Source: Novosphingobium beihaiense
Lineage (GTDB): Bacteria; Pseudomonadota; Alphaproteobacteria; Sphingomonadales; Sphingomonadaceae
Direction: 5' to 3'
Length of the DNA stretch: 52,811 bases
Assembly: GCF_022832375.1 (NCBI RefSeq)
Contig: NZ_JALHLG010000036.1
Location: forward strand, 1 to 52,811
This document shows, in pieces, positions 25,594-34,395 of the stretch. Position 1 is the stretch's first letter. The number at the start of each line of letters is the position of its first letter. A program made the position numbers and the translations under genes. The notes beneath the pieces were generated by a model that worked only from the letters and a program-made list of their open reading frames with translations, made no database searches and was not told where the DNA came from.

Positions 25594-25876
25594 CTCTTTC
25601 CTGGCGCGAATGGGGCAGCTGTGGCGGCCAAAGGGAACGCCGCCTTAGGCCGGTTGCCGCCGCTCTGCAATCGCGCGGTTGTATCAGCACCGATACGGAA
25701 CAGTCCCCGTTCGCGCGCCGTACAGGCCGGTTTTGCACGTCCTTTCCCGTCATCCTTGCCGTTTTGCCGCCTGTAATCCGTGTGAAACCTTGACTTAGCG
25801 CTCCGTCCCATTTCCTTAAGGGCCAACCGATTTTACCCAGATGGTTCCGCAAGGCGCGGGCCTTGAAGGATTGCCG

Positions 25877-26884
25877 ATGAAGGTCCCCTCTTCGCGAATG
25901 ACCATTACCGAGATCGCCGAACTGGCCGGCGTCTCGAAAAAGACGGTCAGCCGCTACTTCAACCATGCCGAACTGCTGAGCGCGGAAACGAGGGCCAAGG
26001 TTGAGGCTGTCATCGCCGATACCGGCTTCGTGCCCAATGCCCAGGCGCGCGCGCTGGCGCTGCAGCGCAATTTCCTCGCCGCGCTCATCCATGACAATTC
26101 GGACCGGGGCGTGTTCGAACTGGTGGAAGCTGGCATGACGGAAGCGCTCGAAGGCAGCGAACTGGCGCTTGTGCTGCAGCCCTTGCCCCCGGGTGATGCA
26201 GCCGCACGGCTGCGCTCGTTCCTCGACCGCCTGCGCCCGGCCGGCGTCGTCCTGCTGCCGCCGCTGTCCGAGCGTGAGGATCTGGCGGACATCTGCGCCC
26301 AAGCCCAGATCCGTTGCGTGCGTCTGGGCCGGGTGCGCGGCGAAAACGGGCTCGCCTGCGACGATCGCAGCGCCATGGCCACGCTCGTCACCTGGCTGGT
26401 TCGCATCGGGCACAGCCGTATCGGCCTTGTCGGCGGCCCTGAAAGCTCGCTCACCGCGCAGCAGCGCGAACTGGGATATCTCGATGCCATGGCCGATCAC
26501 GGACTGGACCGGGGTCCCTCGCTGATTGTTTCCGGGGACAATACGTTCGAATCCGGCATTTCGGCCGGGCGTCTGCTGCTGGAAGTCAGCCCCCGCCCCA
26601 CGGCCATCGTCGCCTGTAACGACGAAATGGCGAACGGCGTGCTCCATGCCGCGGCACAAGCCGGGGTCTCGGTGCCCGGCGAACTGTCTGTCGTGGGGTT
26701 CGACGATACCGCCCTCGCCGCCCGCACCTTGCCGCCGCTGACGTCGATGCATGTGCCGTGGACCGCCATCGCCCGCGAAGCCGTGGCCCGCATCATGAGC
26801 GGCACGCCTCAGACGCAAACGGCCGGCGGGTTCGAGACCGATCTAATCATCCGCGATTCGGTAGCGCCTGCCGTCACTACGTGA
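25877..26884 (+). CDS. LacI-family transcriptional regulator
   Basis: A 335-residue repressor/activator. The N-terminal helix-turn-helix is MTITEIAELAGVSKKTVSRYF. The periplasmic-binding-like effector domain shows GHSRIGLVGGP, AIVACNDEMANGVLHAA and LSVVGFDDTALA. The effector is usually a sugar or related small molecule. The start is ATG 25877, preceded by GAAGGA; an ATG at 25841 is also in frame. It is divergent from the acyltransferase gene and convergent with the MFS gene (8-bp overlap), so either could be a target. Confidence 0.9.
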   Translation: MKVPSSRMTITEIAELAGVSKKTVSRYFNHAELLSAETRAKVEAVIADTGFVPNAQARALALQRNFLAALIHDNSDRGVFELVEAGMTEALEGSELALVLQPLPPGDAAARLRSFLDRLRPAGVVLLPPLSEREDLADICAQAQIRCVRLGRVRGENGLACDDRSAMATLVTWLVRIGHSRIGLVGGPESSLTAQQRELGYLDAMADHGLDRGPSLIVSGDNTFESGISAGRLLLEVSPRPTAIVACNDEMANGVLHAAAQAGVSVPGELSVVGFDDTALAARTLPPLTSMHVPWTAIAREAVARIMSGTPQTQTAGGFETDLIIRDSVAPAVTT

Positions 26885-28148
26885 CGCGCGCGGCTTCCCG
26901 TTTGCTCCAGTCCGGATAGGGGCCCAGCCCCAGCAGCAGCAGCGCGCTGAGCAAGGTCAATACAAACCCGCCCCACAGGCCGGGCACATAGCTGTGCCAG
27001 ACGTCGTAAATCACGCCGCCCAGCACGGGGCCCAGCCCCGATCCCGCCGCGATCAGGCTCGCCATCAGCCCGAAAATCGCACCGAACTTGCGCATGCCCG
27101 AATAGGCCGCGGTGAGGTAGCCCACCAGTTGCAGCTTGGTGCCTCCGGCATAGCCATTGATCATCAGCGCCGCGATCATCGCCCAGGCCGGTGCCCCGGG
27201 CATGAGCAGCAGCAGGAACGATACCGCCGTTGCACCGATGGTCAGCCCGCCAACCCACCGCGCCGGGAACCGGTCCAGCAGCGATCCTGTAATCAGCTTG
27301 CCCGCAATCCCCGAAAGCCCCGCCGGGATCGCATAGAGCGCTGCGGTTTCGCGGCTGAAACCGGCCTCGGTCAGGATCGGGATCTGGTGGACGACAAGAC
27401 CGATGGTCACGGTCATGATCACGAAAGTGGAAATCGCGATGCGCCACAGCGCCGGATCGCGCAGCGCCTGCGGCACCGTCAGTCCCGGCACGTCCAGCAA
27501 TGCGCGCGATTTGGCCTGCTCCGGGTTGGCCTCACGCTGCTTGCGGCTGATCTCATAGCCATCGCGCAGCCAGAGCAGGCACATCAGCACCGCCACCGAC
27601 CCCCAGCCCACGGCCATCCAGACGAAAGCCATGCGCCAACCGTGCACGCGGATCAGATATTCGGCAACCGGAGGCGCGAAAGCCTGCGCCAGCGCCGCTC
27701 CCGAAAGCACCAACCCCAAGGCCAGCCCGCGCCCGGCATCGAACGTGCTGTTCGCCGATGCAGTCCAGACCGTGGACTTGGTCATCAGCGCGGCCACCGT
27801 ATAGGCGGCCCAGATCGCGAACCACTGCCACACCGATCCATCGAGCAGGCTGAGCGAACTGATCACCCCTGCCATCAGCACCAGCCCGGGGAGCGCCATC
27901 CGGCGCACGCCCCACTTGTCGATGAACACTCCGAACAGAGGGGAGAACAGGAACGTCAGCAATGCAGTGATCGAGACGCCTGAGGCCGTAAGCGTCCGGC
28001 TCCAGCCGAACTCGCTGCTGATCGGGCCGATAAAAAGCCCCATGGCGGCCGTAGTGATCGATGTGAACGAAAAGCCGATAGCCGCTGCCAGCACCATCTT
28101 CCAATGGCGGCGGAATTCCTGCCCCGCAGTCAGTTTCGCATCGGCCAA
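26877..28148 (-). CDS. MFS transporter
   Basis: A 423-residue protein with about 12 transmembrane helices, of the oxalate/formate-antiporter or monocarboxylate type: GVSITALLTFLFSPLFGVFIDKWGVRRM, and a later AIPAGLSGIAGKLITGSLLDRF. The start is taken as TTG 28148 with GAGGGAGAGAG upstream; M at 28097 is possible. The longer frame to 28295 would run into the VOC gene. It is the last gene of a run SDR-VOC-MFS and may move an organic acid of the pathway. Confidence 0.85.
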   Translation of the reverse strand: MADAKLTAGQEFRRHWKMVLAAAIGFSFTSITTAAMGLFIGPISSEFGWSRTLTASGVSITALLTFLFSPLFGVFIDKWGVRRMALPGLVLMAGVISSLSLLDGSVWQWFAIWAAYTVAALMTKSTVWTASANSTFDAGRGLALGLVLSGAALAQAFAPPVAEYLIRVHGWRMAFVWMAVGWGSVAVLMCLLWLRDGYEISRKQREANPEQAKSRALLDVPGLTVPQALRDPALWRIAISTFVIMTVTIGLVVHQIPILTEAGFSRETAALYAIPAGLSGIAGKLITGSLLDRFPARWVGGLTIGATAVSFLLLLMPGAPAWAMIAALMINGYAGGTKLQLVGYLTAAYSGMRKFGAIFGLMASLIAAGSGLGPVLGGVIYDVWHSYVPGLWGGFVLTLLSALLLLGLGPYPDWSKREAARVT

Positions 28149-28248
28149 GCCGCTCTCTCCCTCTGGCCGCGTGCCTTTTCCGGCGCGTCGGCCTCTCTGC
28201 CTACCGGTTGCGGAAGCGGCCGCCAGTTCCCGCACGGGGACTGGCCCG

Positions 28249-28740
28249 TCAATCCGCCGGAGCCCGCTCGCGCAGTTCCTCCAGCGTGAAGCCATTGGCA
28301 GGCGCGCATTGCTGCACTTCGATCACATTGCCTTCGGGATCGTAGCCGTAGAGCGTCTTCACATGGCCCGCATCCACAAACTCGCGATCGTTGAAGGTCA
28401 TGCCGCAGGCCTTGAGGTGCGCCATGTCCTTCTCAATCTCGGTCACGTCGATACACATGTGCGTATAGCCCCGGTCATAGGGCCGCAGCGGCCTGTCGAG
28501 ACCGGACGCTGGCGCGCTGTATTCGAACAGTTCGAGGTAACAGGTGCCCGCACGCAGCATGTAGCCCCTGGCTTTCGAGCCGGGCACGTCGACGATGTAG
28601 TCCATCACCTCCATGTCCGCCCAGCCGAACCCGTCCTCGTCGACCGGCTCGAAGCCGAAAGCCTCGCAATAGAAGCGCTTCATCCGCGCGATATCGCGGC
28701 AGTTCACGCCGATGTGATGGATGCCTCTGATCATGCCCAA
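28249..28740 (-). CDS. VOC-family (glyoxalase/dioxygenase fold) protein
   Basis: A 163-residue protein. The N-terminal IRGIHHIGVNCRDIARMKRFYCEAFGF and the later GYTHMCIDV and GNVIEVQQ supply His, His and Glu metal ligands typical of the fold. It may be a lactoylglutathione lyase, epimerase or small dioxygenase; the subfamily is not clear. It lies between an SDR gene and the MFS gene on the minus strand. Confidence 0.83.
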   Translation of the reverse strand: MGMIRGIHHIGVNCRDIARMKRFYCEAFGFEPVDEDGFGWADMEVMDYIVDVPGSKARGYMLRAGTCYLELFEYSAPASGLDRPLRPYDRGYTHMCIDVTEIEKDMAHLKACGMTFNDREFVDAGHVKTLYGYDPEGNVIEVQQCAPANGFTLEELRERAPAD

Positions 28741-28798
28741 TTCTCCCGGGGACGCTGTTTGCCCCGGACTATCCCGGATCGAGCATGACGGAGCAATC

Positions 28799-28820
28799 GC
28801 CGCTGCTTGACCGCAGCGGC
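28799..28820 (-). terminator. hairpin between SDR and VOC genes
   Basis: GCCGCTGC and GCAGCGGC form a perfect 8-bp stem with a 6-nt loop, 7 bp after the SDR stop on the minus strand. There is no T-run, so it may attenuate or stabilise the message rather than end it. Confidence 0.35.
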
Positions 28821-28827
28821 AACGCGC

Positions 28828-29619
28828 TCATGCCTCGTCGGGCTCGATCCACCTGGTGCGGGTCACGCGCGGGCTGAGGTACTTGGTCGCCGTCCAGCCG
28901 CCATCGACGACGATCGACTGGCCATTAATCATCTCGCTGCCCGGCAGGCACAGGAACGCAATGACCGAGGCGATGTCCTCCGGCTGGGCGAGGCGCGGAT
29001 AGGGCGTGGTCTCCACGTTGCTGCGCTTGAACACTTCGTCCTCGAAACGGTGGGCGACCATGTCGGTCATCGTCACGCCGGGCGCCACGCAGTTGGAGCG
29101 GATGCCGCGCGGGCCATATTCGCAGGCCATGTGCTCGGTCATCGACTTGAGGCCGCCCTTGGCCGCCGAATAGGCTCCGCCCCGGCGCCCGCCGATATGC
29201 GCGAAAGTGCTGGTGACGTTCACCACGCTGGCCCCGTCGCTGAGGTGCGGGATCGCATCGCGGCACAGGCGGAACGGCGCCACCAGCATGATGTCGAGGA
29301 AGGAATCCAGCGTCGGATCGTCCGTCTCATCAAGCGGCTTGGGGCTGCCGACACCGGCATTGTTCACCAGCGCATCGATGCGGCCGAAGCGTTCGAGCGT
29401 CTTGTCGACGATCATCTTCGGCGCGGCGGGATCGGTGACATCGGCGCTGATCGCCAGCACGTGATCGGGATTGCCGATGGCCGCTTCCAGCGTCGCCAGC
29501 TTGTCCTTGCTGCGGCCGACGCCGACGATCGCGAAGCCTTCCTTGTGCAGGAGCTTTGCCGTTTCCAGACCGATGCCGCTGCCCGCACCGGTGATGATCG
29601 CCACTTTCATCTCGCCCAT
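28828..29619 (-). CDS. short-chain dehydrogenase/reductase
   Basis: A 263-residue SDR. MGEMKVAIITGAGSGIG is the cofactor loop, NNAG is present, and Ser in VNVTSTF with Tyr/Lys in AYSAAKGG forms the triad. GVGRSKDK after the second strand suggests NADP(H). The start is ATG 29619 after GAAGGGAAG; an in-frame codon ten residues earlier (29649) is less likely. It heads the SDR-VOC-MFS run. The substrate is unknown. Confidence 0.88.
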   Translation of the reverse strand: MGEMKVAIITGAGSGIGLETAKLLHKEGFAIVGVGRSKDKLATLEAAIGNPDHVLAISADVTDPAAPKMIVDKTLERFGRIDALVNNAGVGSPKPLDETDDPTLDSFLDIMLVAPFRLCRDAIPHLSDGASVVNVTSTFAHIGGRRGGAYSAAKGGLKSMTEHMACEYGPRGIRSNCVAPGVTMTDMVAHRFEDEVFKRSNVETTPYPRLAQPEDIASVIAFLCLPGSEMINGQSIVVDGGWTATKYLSPRVTRTRWIEPDEA

Positions 29620-29682
29620 ATTCTTCCTTCCCTTCGGCCTCGCTGCCATGAGATGGCGGCAGCGCTTGCCGTCATTGCTTTT

Positions 29683-29766
29683 TCGTCATTGCGAGGGGCA
29701 AAGCCCCGCGGCAATCCAGAGTCGTGCAAACCGCCCTGGATTGCTTCGCTGCGCTCGCAATGACGA
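29683..29766. repeat. family C intergenic repeat, copy 2
   Basis: Outer ends TTCGTCATTGCGAG and CTCGCAATGACGAA are perfect 14-bp inverted repeats. Inner CGGCAATCCAG and CTGGATTGC also pair. It lies in the 329-bp gap between divergent SDR and CoA-transferase genes, where nothing else is recognised apart from their promoters. Confidence 0.8.
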
Positions 29767-29948
29767 AGGGGGTAAACTTCAACCCGGGCGGCTTAACGTC
29801 GTTTTCCCCGCCGGACCAAGCCTGACGGGCGCGGCAAGCGCCCTTGATCGTCGCTGCGATGAGCACGCCCTGCCAACTTGGCCCGCCCCCGCGCGCTGGC
29901 TAGTGTCCGGCTTTCCGAAACACCAAAGAAGAAGCGACCGAGAGGACC

Positions 29949-31202
29949 ATGACCCAGACCGCCCCCGCCAGCAAGGCAGCCCTCTCCGGCATCCGCGTGA
30001 TCGACATGAGCCGTGTCTTCGCCGCCCCGGTCGGCGCCCAGATCCTCGGCGATCTCGGTGCGGACGTGATCAAGGTCGAACGCCCGGGCGTGGGTGATGA
30101 CGGGCGCGGCTACGGCTTCTCATGGGTGCCCGGCAAGGACGGCGTGGAAACCCGCCATTCCAGCTTCTTCACCGTGTCCAACCGCAACAAGCGCTCGATC
30201 ACGGTCAACCACCGCGAGCCGGAAGGGCAGGAAATTCTGAAAAAGCTCATCGAAACCGCCGATGTGCTGATCGAGAATTACAAAGTGGGCGACCTCAAGC
30301 GCTTCGGCCTCGATTACGAGAGCCTGAAGGCCATCAACCCGCGCCTGATCTACTGCTCCGTCACTGGCTTCGGACAGGACGGCCCGATGGCCGCGCGCCC
30401 CGGCTATGACGGGCTGTTTCAGGCAACCGGCGGCATGATGGCCGTCACCGGCATTCCCGATGGCCAGCCCGGCGCGGGGCCGCTCAAGACCGGGCCCAGC
30501 CTCGTCGATTTCGTCACCGGCCACAACACAGCGCTCGCGATCCTGGGCGCGCTGATGTACCGGAACCAGACCGGCGAAGGGCAGTATATCGACATCGCGC
30601 TGCTCGACAGTTCGGTGGCGATGGTCAGCCACATCATGCAGGACTACCTGATCAGCGGCAATGCCCCGCCCCGCCTCGGCAATGGCGGCAACGGCGGCGG
30701 CCCGGCTGACCTCATCTATTGCGCGGACGGCATCATCTACCTCACCGCCGGGACGGACGAACACTTCCGCCGTCTCACCGTGCTGATGGAACAGCCCGAG
30801 CTGTTCACCGACGAACGCTTCGACAGCAATTTCAAGCGCGGCAAGACCAACCGCGCCGAGCTGATGGACATCATCAACGCCTGGAGCCGCCAGTTTCCCA
30901 CGGTGAAAGTGCAGGAAATGCTCGACGGTGTGGGCATCCCCGCCGCCAAGTACAACGAGCTGGCCGATGTGTGGGAAGATGAGCAGGTCCAGCACCGTCA
31001 ACTGCGCGCCCGCACCCCGCACGCCTATGCGGAAAGCGGCCATGTCGACCTGATCGAAAGCCCGCTTGCCAAGATGAGCGAAAGCCCCGCCACCATCCGC
31101 ATGGCCCCGCCGATGCTGGGCGAGCACAATGCAGATGTGCTGGGCGAGATCGGCTACAGCGCAGAGAACATTGCGGATATGAAAGAGCGCAAGATTATCT
31201 GA
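29949..31202 (+). CDS. CaiB/BaiF family CoA-transferase (third)
   Basis: A 417-residue class III CoA-transferase. GIRVIDMSRVFAAPVGAQILGDLGADVIKVERPG is the N-terminus, TGEGQYIDIAL the conserved strand, D187 in SLVDFVTG the likely nucleophile, and APPMLGEHN lies near the C-terminus. It resembles the formyl-CoA or succinyl-CoA:acid CoA-transferase group more closely than the two paralogues do (impression from motifs). Transcribed alone on the plus strand. Confidence 0.9.
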   Translation: MTQTAPASKAALSGIRVIDMSRVFAAPVGAQILGDLGADVIKVERPGVGDDGRGYGFSWVPGKDGVETRHSSFFTVSNRNKRSITVNHREPEGQEILKKLIETADVLIENYKVGDLKRFGLDYESLKAINPRLIYCSVTGFGQDGPMAARPGYDGLFQATGGMMAVTGIPDGQPGAGPLKTGPSLVDFVTGHNTALAILGALMYRNQTGEGQYIDIALLDSSVAMVSHIMQDYLISGNAPPRLGNGGNGGGPADLIYCADGIIYLTAGTDEHFRRLTVLMEQPELFTDERFDSNFKRGKTNRAELMDIINAWSRQFPTVKVQEMLDGVGIPAAKYNELADVWEDEQVQHRQLRARTPHAYAESGHVDLIESPLAKMSESPATIRMAPPMLGEHNADVLGEIGYSAENIADMKERKII

Positions 31203-31232
31203 CGCCGGGAGGGCTGTCCGGAACGCGGTATC

Positions 31233-31913
31233 TCAGGGTTTGCGGGCAAACCAGATGACGTGTTCCCAGCCCTTGCCGTCCGGCAGCGATGTCGCGGCCG
31301 ATACCGATACGGTAAAACCGGCTTCCTCCAGACGCGCGGTAAAAACCGGGTCCGGCCAGGCCGACCATACCGCCAGAATGCCGCCGGGCCGCAATGCCCG
31401 TAACGCGTTGTGCAGCCCGTCTGGGGAATAGAGGCCATCGTTCTGCCTGCAAGTCAGGCCTTCGGGGCCGTTGTCGACATCCAGCAGAATGGCATCGTAG
31501 CCCTGCCGCGCCGCGCGGATCAGCCTGCCCACGTCTTCATCGACCAGCATGACGCGAGGATCATCGAGGCACCCCGCCGTGACATGCCGCATCGGGCCAA
31601 GCGCCCATTCGATGATCTCGGGCACAAGCTCCGCCACACACACGCTGGCATCGTCCGGCAAGGCCGCAAGCGCCGCGCGCAGTGTGTAGCCCATTCCATA
31701 ACCGCCGATCAGCATGTGAAGGCCGCCGCGATTTCCCAGTCTGGCGCACGTCATCGTCGCCAGCGCTTCTTCGGAGGCGCTGGCATCCGTGCTCATGAGT
31801 TCATTGTCCTCCAACAGGATCGTGAAGCCATCGTCATCGCCGTGCCGCACCAGCCGCAATTCCACGCCGCCGGGCACATGCGCGATACCGACCAGCTCAT
31901 CTTCCTCGGTCAT
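31233..31913 (-). CDS. spermidine synthase-like methyltransferase-fold protein
   Basis: A 226-residue protein. IGGYGMGYTLRAAL is the SAM-type glycine loop, VAELVPEIIEWA the acidic strand, and YDAILLDVDNGPEGL the following strand of spermidine synthase-like proteins. The polyamine-binding region is reduced, so the substrate is unclear. It lies downstream of the PaaG-like gene but 314 bp away, so it probably has its own promoter. Confidence 0.7.
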   Translation of the reverse strand: MTEEDELVGIAHVPGGVELRLVRHGDDDGFTILLEDNELMSTDASASEEALATMTCARLGNRGGLHMLIGGYGMGYTLRAALAALPDDASVCVAELVPEIIEWALGPMRHVTAGCLDDPRVMLVDEDVGRLIRAARQGYDAILLDVDNGPEGLTCRQNDGLYSPDGLHNALRALRPGGILAVWSAWPDPVFTARLEEAGFTVSVSAATSLPDGKGWEHVIWFARKP

Positions 31914-32227
31914 GAATACTCCCGGCGCACCGCGCCTTTGGCCGTTAGCGGAACGGCCAGCCCGATTGCGCCGGAAAGACGCGTGTAAAACATCTCAATG
32001 AGTAGATCAGGGCCGGACTGGCGCCGGAGGAACGGGAGAGACGGCCTGCAACTTTCACCCCTGCTGCAAGCGGGAGCACGATGCGTCTCTCAGCCGGGAC
32101 AGGCCTGCAAACGATGGTCCCGATCCACGTGTCATGAACGCCTTCGCACGGCGGTTCAAGCCGCAACCCGCCGCCGGGCCAATTCGCTGTGGACGGCTTT
32201 CGGCACTACCCCGGCCCCGCGCGGCCG
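31914..32227. other. 314-bp gap with stem-loops
   Basis: GGCCGTT/AACGGCC (31940-31958) is a 7-bp hairpin. GAGAGACG (32036-32043) pairs with CGTCTCTC (32084-32091). On the minus strand both would lie in the leader of the methyltransferase-like gene. No protein-coding gene is seen. Confidence 0.4.
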
Positions 32228-33010
32228 TTAGCGCCCCTTGAACACCGGCTTGCGCTTCTCCGCGAACGCGGTGACGCCTTCGAGGAAATCCTCGGTCCGC
32301 CCGGCATCGCGCTGGCCGCGCCGTTCGGCCTGCAGCGCGGTTTCGAGGCTGGAATCGAGCGCGTCCCAGGCCATGCGCTTGATCAGGCCCAGCGAGCGCG
32401 GACCGGCGGCGAGAGATTTCGCCAGCGTCATCGCTTCGCTGTCGAGATCCGCTTCGGGCACGACTTTCGTGGCAAGGCCCCAGTCGAGCGCGGTCTTGGC
32501 ATCGATCTTTTCGCCCAGCAGCATCATCCGCATCGCGCGCACGCGGCCGACCGCCTGCGCCAGCAGATAGGTCGCGCCGCCATCGGGCACGAGGCCGACA
32601 TGGCAGAAGGCGCAGAAGAAGAAGGCATTGTCCGCCATCAGCACCACATCGCCCGCCGCCGCGAGCCCCGCGCCGTAGCCTGCTGCCGGGCCGCGGACCG
32701 CCGTGATCACCGGCTGTTCCATCCGCTTGATCGCCATGATCACCGGGTTGAACACCCGATCGAGCTGACCGCCGACATCGCGCATCGGATCGGCGAGCAT
32801 GTCCTGCGCAGCGGCCAGGTTCGCGCCCGAGCAGAAGCCGTTGCCCTCCCCCGTCAGCAGCACGGCACGCGCATCCCTCGCGGCATGGTCGAAAGCATCG
32901 ACCATTTCATGGCCCATCGGCTCGGTGACGCCGTTCATCGTCTTGGGATCGTTCAGCGAAATGCGCGCGACGCCGTCCTCGACGCTGTAGAGGATATGCT
33001 CGTAAGCCAT
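32228..33010 (-). CDS. enoyl-CoA hydratase/isomerase, PaaG-like
   Basis: A 260-residue crotonase. FCSGANLAAAQ and AAGYGAGLAAAGD form the oxyanion site. The first hydratase Glu is replaced (YGAGLA) and the second site is VPDGGATYLL with Asp. This is the PaaG pattern, which favours ring or double-bond isomerisation over hydration. It may act on an alicyclic enoyl-CoA in the pathway (inference). No coupling to the nitronate monooxygenase-like gene upstream; a repeat separates them. Confidence 0.87.
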   Translation of the reverse strand: MAYEHILYSVEDGVARISLNDPKTMNGVTEPMGHEMVDAFDHAARDARAVLLTGEGNGFCSGANLAAAQDMLADPMRDVGGQLDRVFNPVIMAIKRMEQPVITAVRGPAAGYGAGLAAAGDVVLMADNAFFFCAFCHVGLVPDGGATYLLAQAVGRVRAMRMMLLGEKIDAKTALDWGLATKVVPEADLDSEAMTLAKSLAAGPRSLGLIKRMAWDALDSSLETALQAERRGQRDAGRTEDFLEGVTAFAEKRKPVFKGR

Positions 33011-33052
33011 TCAGGTATCTCCAATAACCCTTATCAGGCGGGCTGCCCCACC

Positions 33053-33135
33053 TCCGCTCGTGCTGAGCTTGTCGAAGCACGCTTAGCACAGCGCCTTGAT
33101 TCCAACATCCTTCGACAGGCTCAGGATGAACGGGC
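33053..33135. repeat. family D intergenic repeat, copy 1
   Basis: GTGCTGAGCTTGTCGAAGCAC and CATCCTTCGACAGGCTCAGG are inverted, related arms. A second copy lies at 49527. Its TCAGGATGAAC edge resembles the module nested in the family A copies and at the end of the window. Confidence 0.75.
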
Positions 33136-33151
33136 GTTGAAAGGGCTTTCC

Positions 33152-34132
33152 TCAGCCCAGCATCGCGCCGAGCCGTCCCTTCACGATTTCTTCCGCCTCG
33201 CCGATCATGCCTTCGATCAGTTCCTGACAGCTCGGGATGTCGTGGATCAGGCCCTGGACCATGCCGGCCCAGAAGATGCCCTGATCGACATCGCCGCTCT
33301 TGAGCATCTCGCGCCCCACCGCGCCCGCGACATAGGGCTTGATATCCTCGAACACCGCATCGGGGCGGGCCGAAATCTCGACCACCTTGTCCGACACCGA
33401 GTTCTTGCCCACGCGTGCGGTGTTCTTGAACTTGCGGAAGATGAGGTTGGTGCCGCGCTCGTCGTTGTTCACGTAGAGCTGCTTGATGTTGTCGTGGATC
33501 GGAGCTTCCTTGGTGGCGCAGAAACGCGTGCCCATGTTGATGCCTTCGGCGCCGAGCGTCAGCGCCGCAACAAGCCCGCGCGCATCGCCGATGCCGCCCG
33601 AGGCCAGCATCGGGATCTTCACTTTGTCCGCTGCGGCCGGAATCAGGATCAGGCCGGGGATATCGTCCTCGCCCGGGTGCCCGGCGCATTCGAAACCGTC
33701 GATCGAAATGATGTCGCAGCCATGGCGTTCGGCGGAGAGCGCATGGCGCACGGCGGTGCACTTGTGCACGATCTTGATCCCGTGCGGCTTCACCATTTCC
33801 CATATCTCACGCACCTGCTGGGTGCCCGCTGTCTCGATGATCTTCACGCCGCCGTCGATCGCGGCCTGGGCATAGCCCTTGTAGTCGGGCGGCAGGATCG
33901 TGGGCAGCACGGTGATATTCACGGCAAAGGGCTTGTCCGTCATCGCGCGGCAGCGCTCGATCTCCTCGCGCAGCGCCTCGGGGCTCGGCTGGGTCAGCGC
34001 GGTGAGCGTGCCGAGGCCGCCCGCGTTGGACACCGCGCTCGCCAGTTCGGCAAGGCCCACGCCCTGCATGCCGCCCTGCACGATCGGGTGCTCGATGCCG
34101 AGCATCTCGGTGACGCGGGTCTTGAATGCCAT
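33152..34132 (-). CDS. nitronate monooxygenase-family FMN protein
   Basis: A 326-residue TIM-barrel FMN protein. EHPIVQGGMQGVG, VNITVLP, HKCTAVRHA, GFECAGHPGE and ASGGIGDARGL are the family signatures; the His in CAGHPG region is the usual catalytic base. Members oxidise nitronates or act as enoyl reductases, so the true reaction is open. AGAGGAC precedes the ATG; an in-frame start seven codons earlier is possible. It diverges from the second Rieske gene. Confidence 0.87.
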   Translation of the reverse strand: MAFKTRVTEMLGIEHPIVQGGMQGVGLAELASAVSNAGGLGTLTALTQPSPEALREEIERCRAMTDKPFAVNITVLPTILPPDYKGYAQAAIDGGVKIIETAGTQQVREIWEMVKPHGIKIVHKCTAVRHALSAERHGCDIISIDGFECAGHPGEDDIPGLILIPAAADKVKIPMLASGGIGDARGLVAALTLGAEGINMGTRFCATKEAPIHDNIKQLYVNNDERGTNLIFRKFKNTARVGKNSVSDKVVEISARPDAVFEDIKPYVAGAVGREMLKSGDVDQGIFWAGMVQGLIHDIPSCQELIEGMIGEAEEIVKGRLGAMLG

Positions 34133-34215
34133 GTCCTCTTGCCTCTCTCGCAATGCCTTTTTCCTGCGGTTTCGCTAGGGCAAGGCCGTGGCGGCATCAA
34201 GCGCAAGGCCCGTCT

Positions 34216-34293
34216 GCACCGGCCAGCCGGTGCGACTATCGCGGCAGCGCTGCGGCGCGGACTTGACCTGTGCGGCAGCGCTGCCGCGATTTA
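34216..34293 (+). promoter_or_regulatory. palindromic operators and promoter-like boxes before the second Rieske gene
   Basis: GCACCGG/CCGGTGC (34216-34233) is a hairpin. GCGGCAGCGCTGC occurs at 34241 and again at 34272, where it is part of a 16-nt perfect palindrome (34272-34287). TTGACC (34263-34268) and GATTTA (34288-34293) lie on either side of that palindrome, like a promoter with an operator in its spacer; the 19-nt spacing is long. The region is shared with the divergent nitronate monooxygenase-like gene. Confidence 0.4.
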
Positions 34294-34395
34294 GCGCGCC
34301 TGCGATGATCTCGCGGCCTTGCGCCATTGCCTCGCCTCCTGCGGGCTCTACACTCGCTCCACAACAACAGACTCACGATCAAAAGAGGTGTGGGA

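Noticed and set aside
32036..32110. Glycine riboswitch (GGGAGAG ... CTCTCAG ... GGGACAG) on the plus strand
   Set aside because: The conserved CCGAAGG core is missing and no glycine gene follows on that strand. A TPP-like CTGAGA on the minus strand lacks the rest of the THI box.
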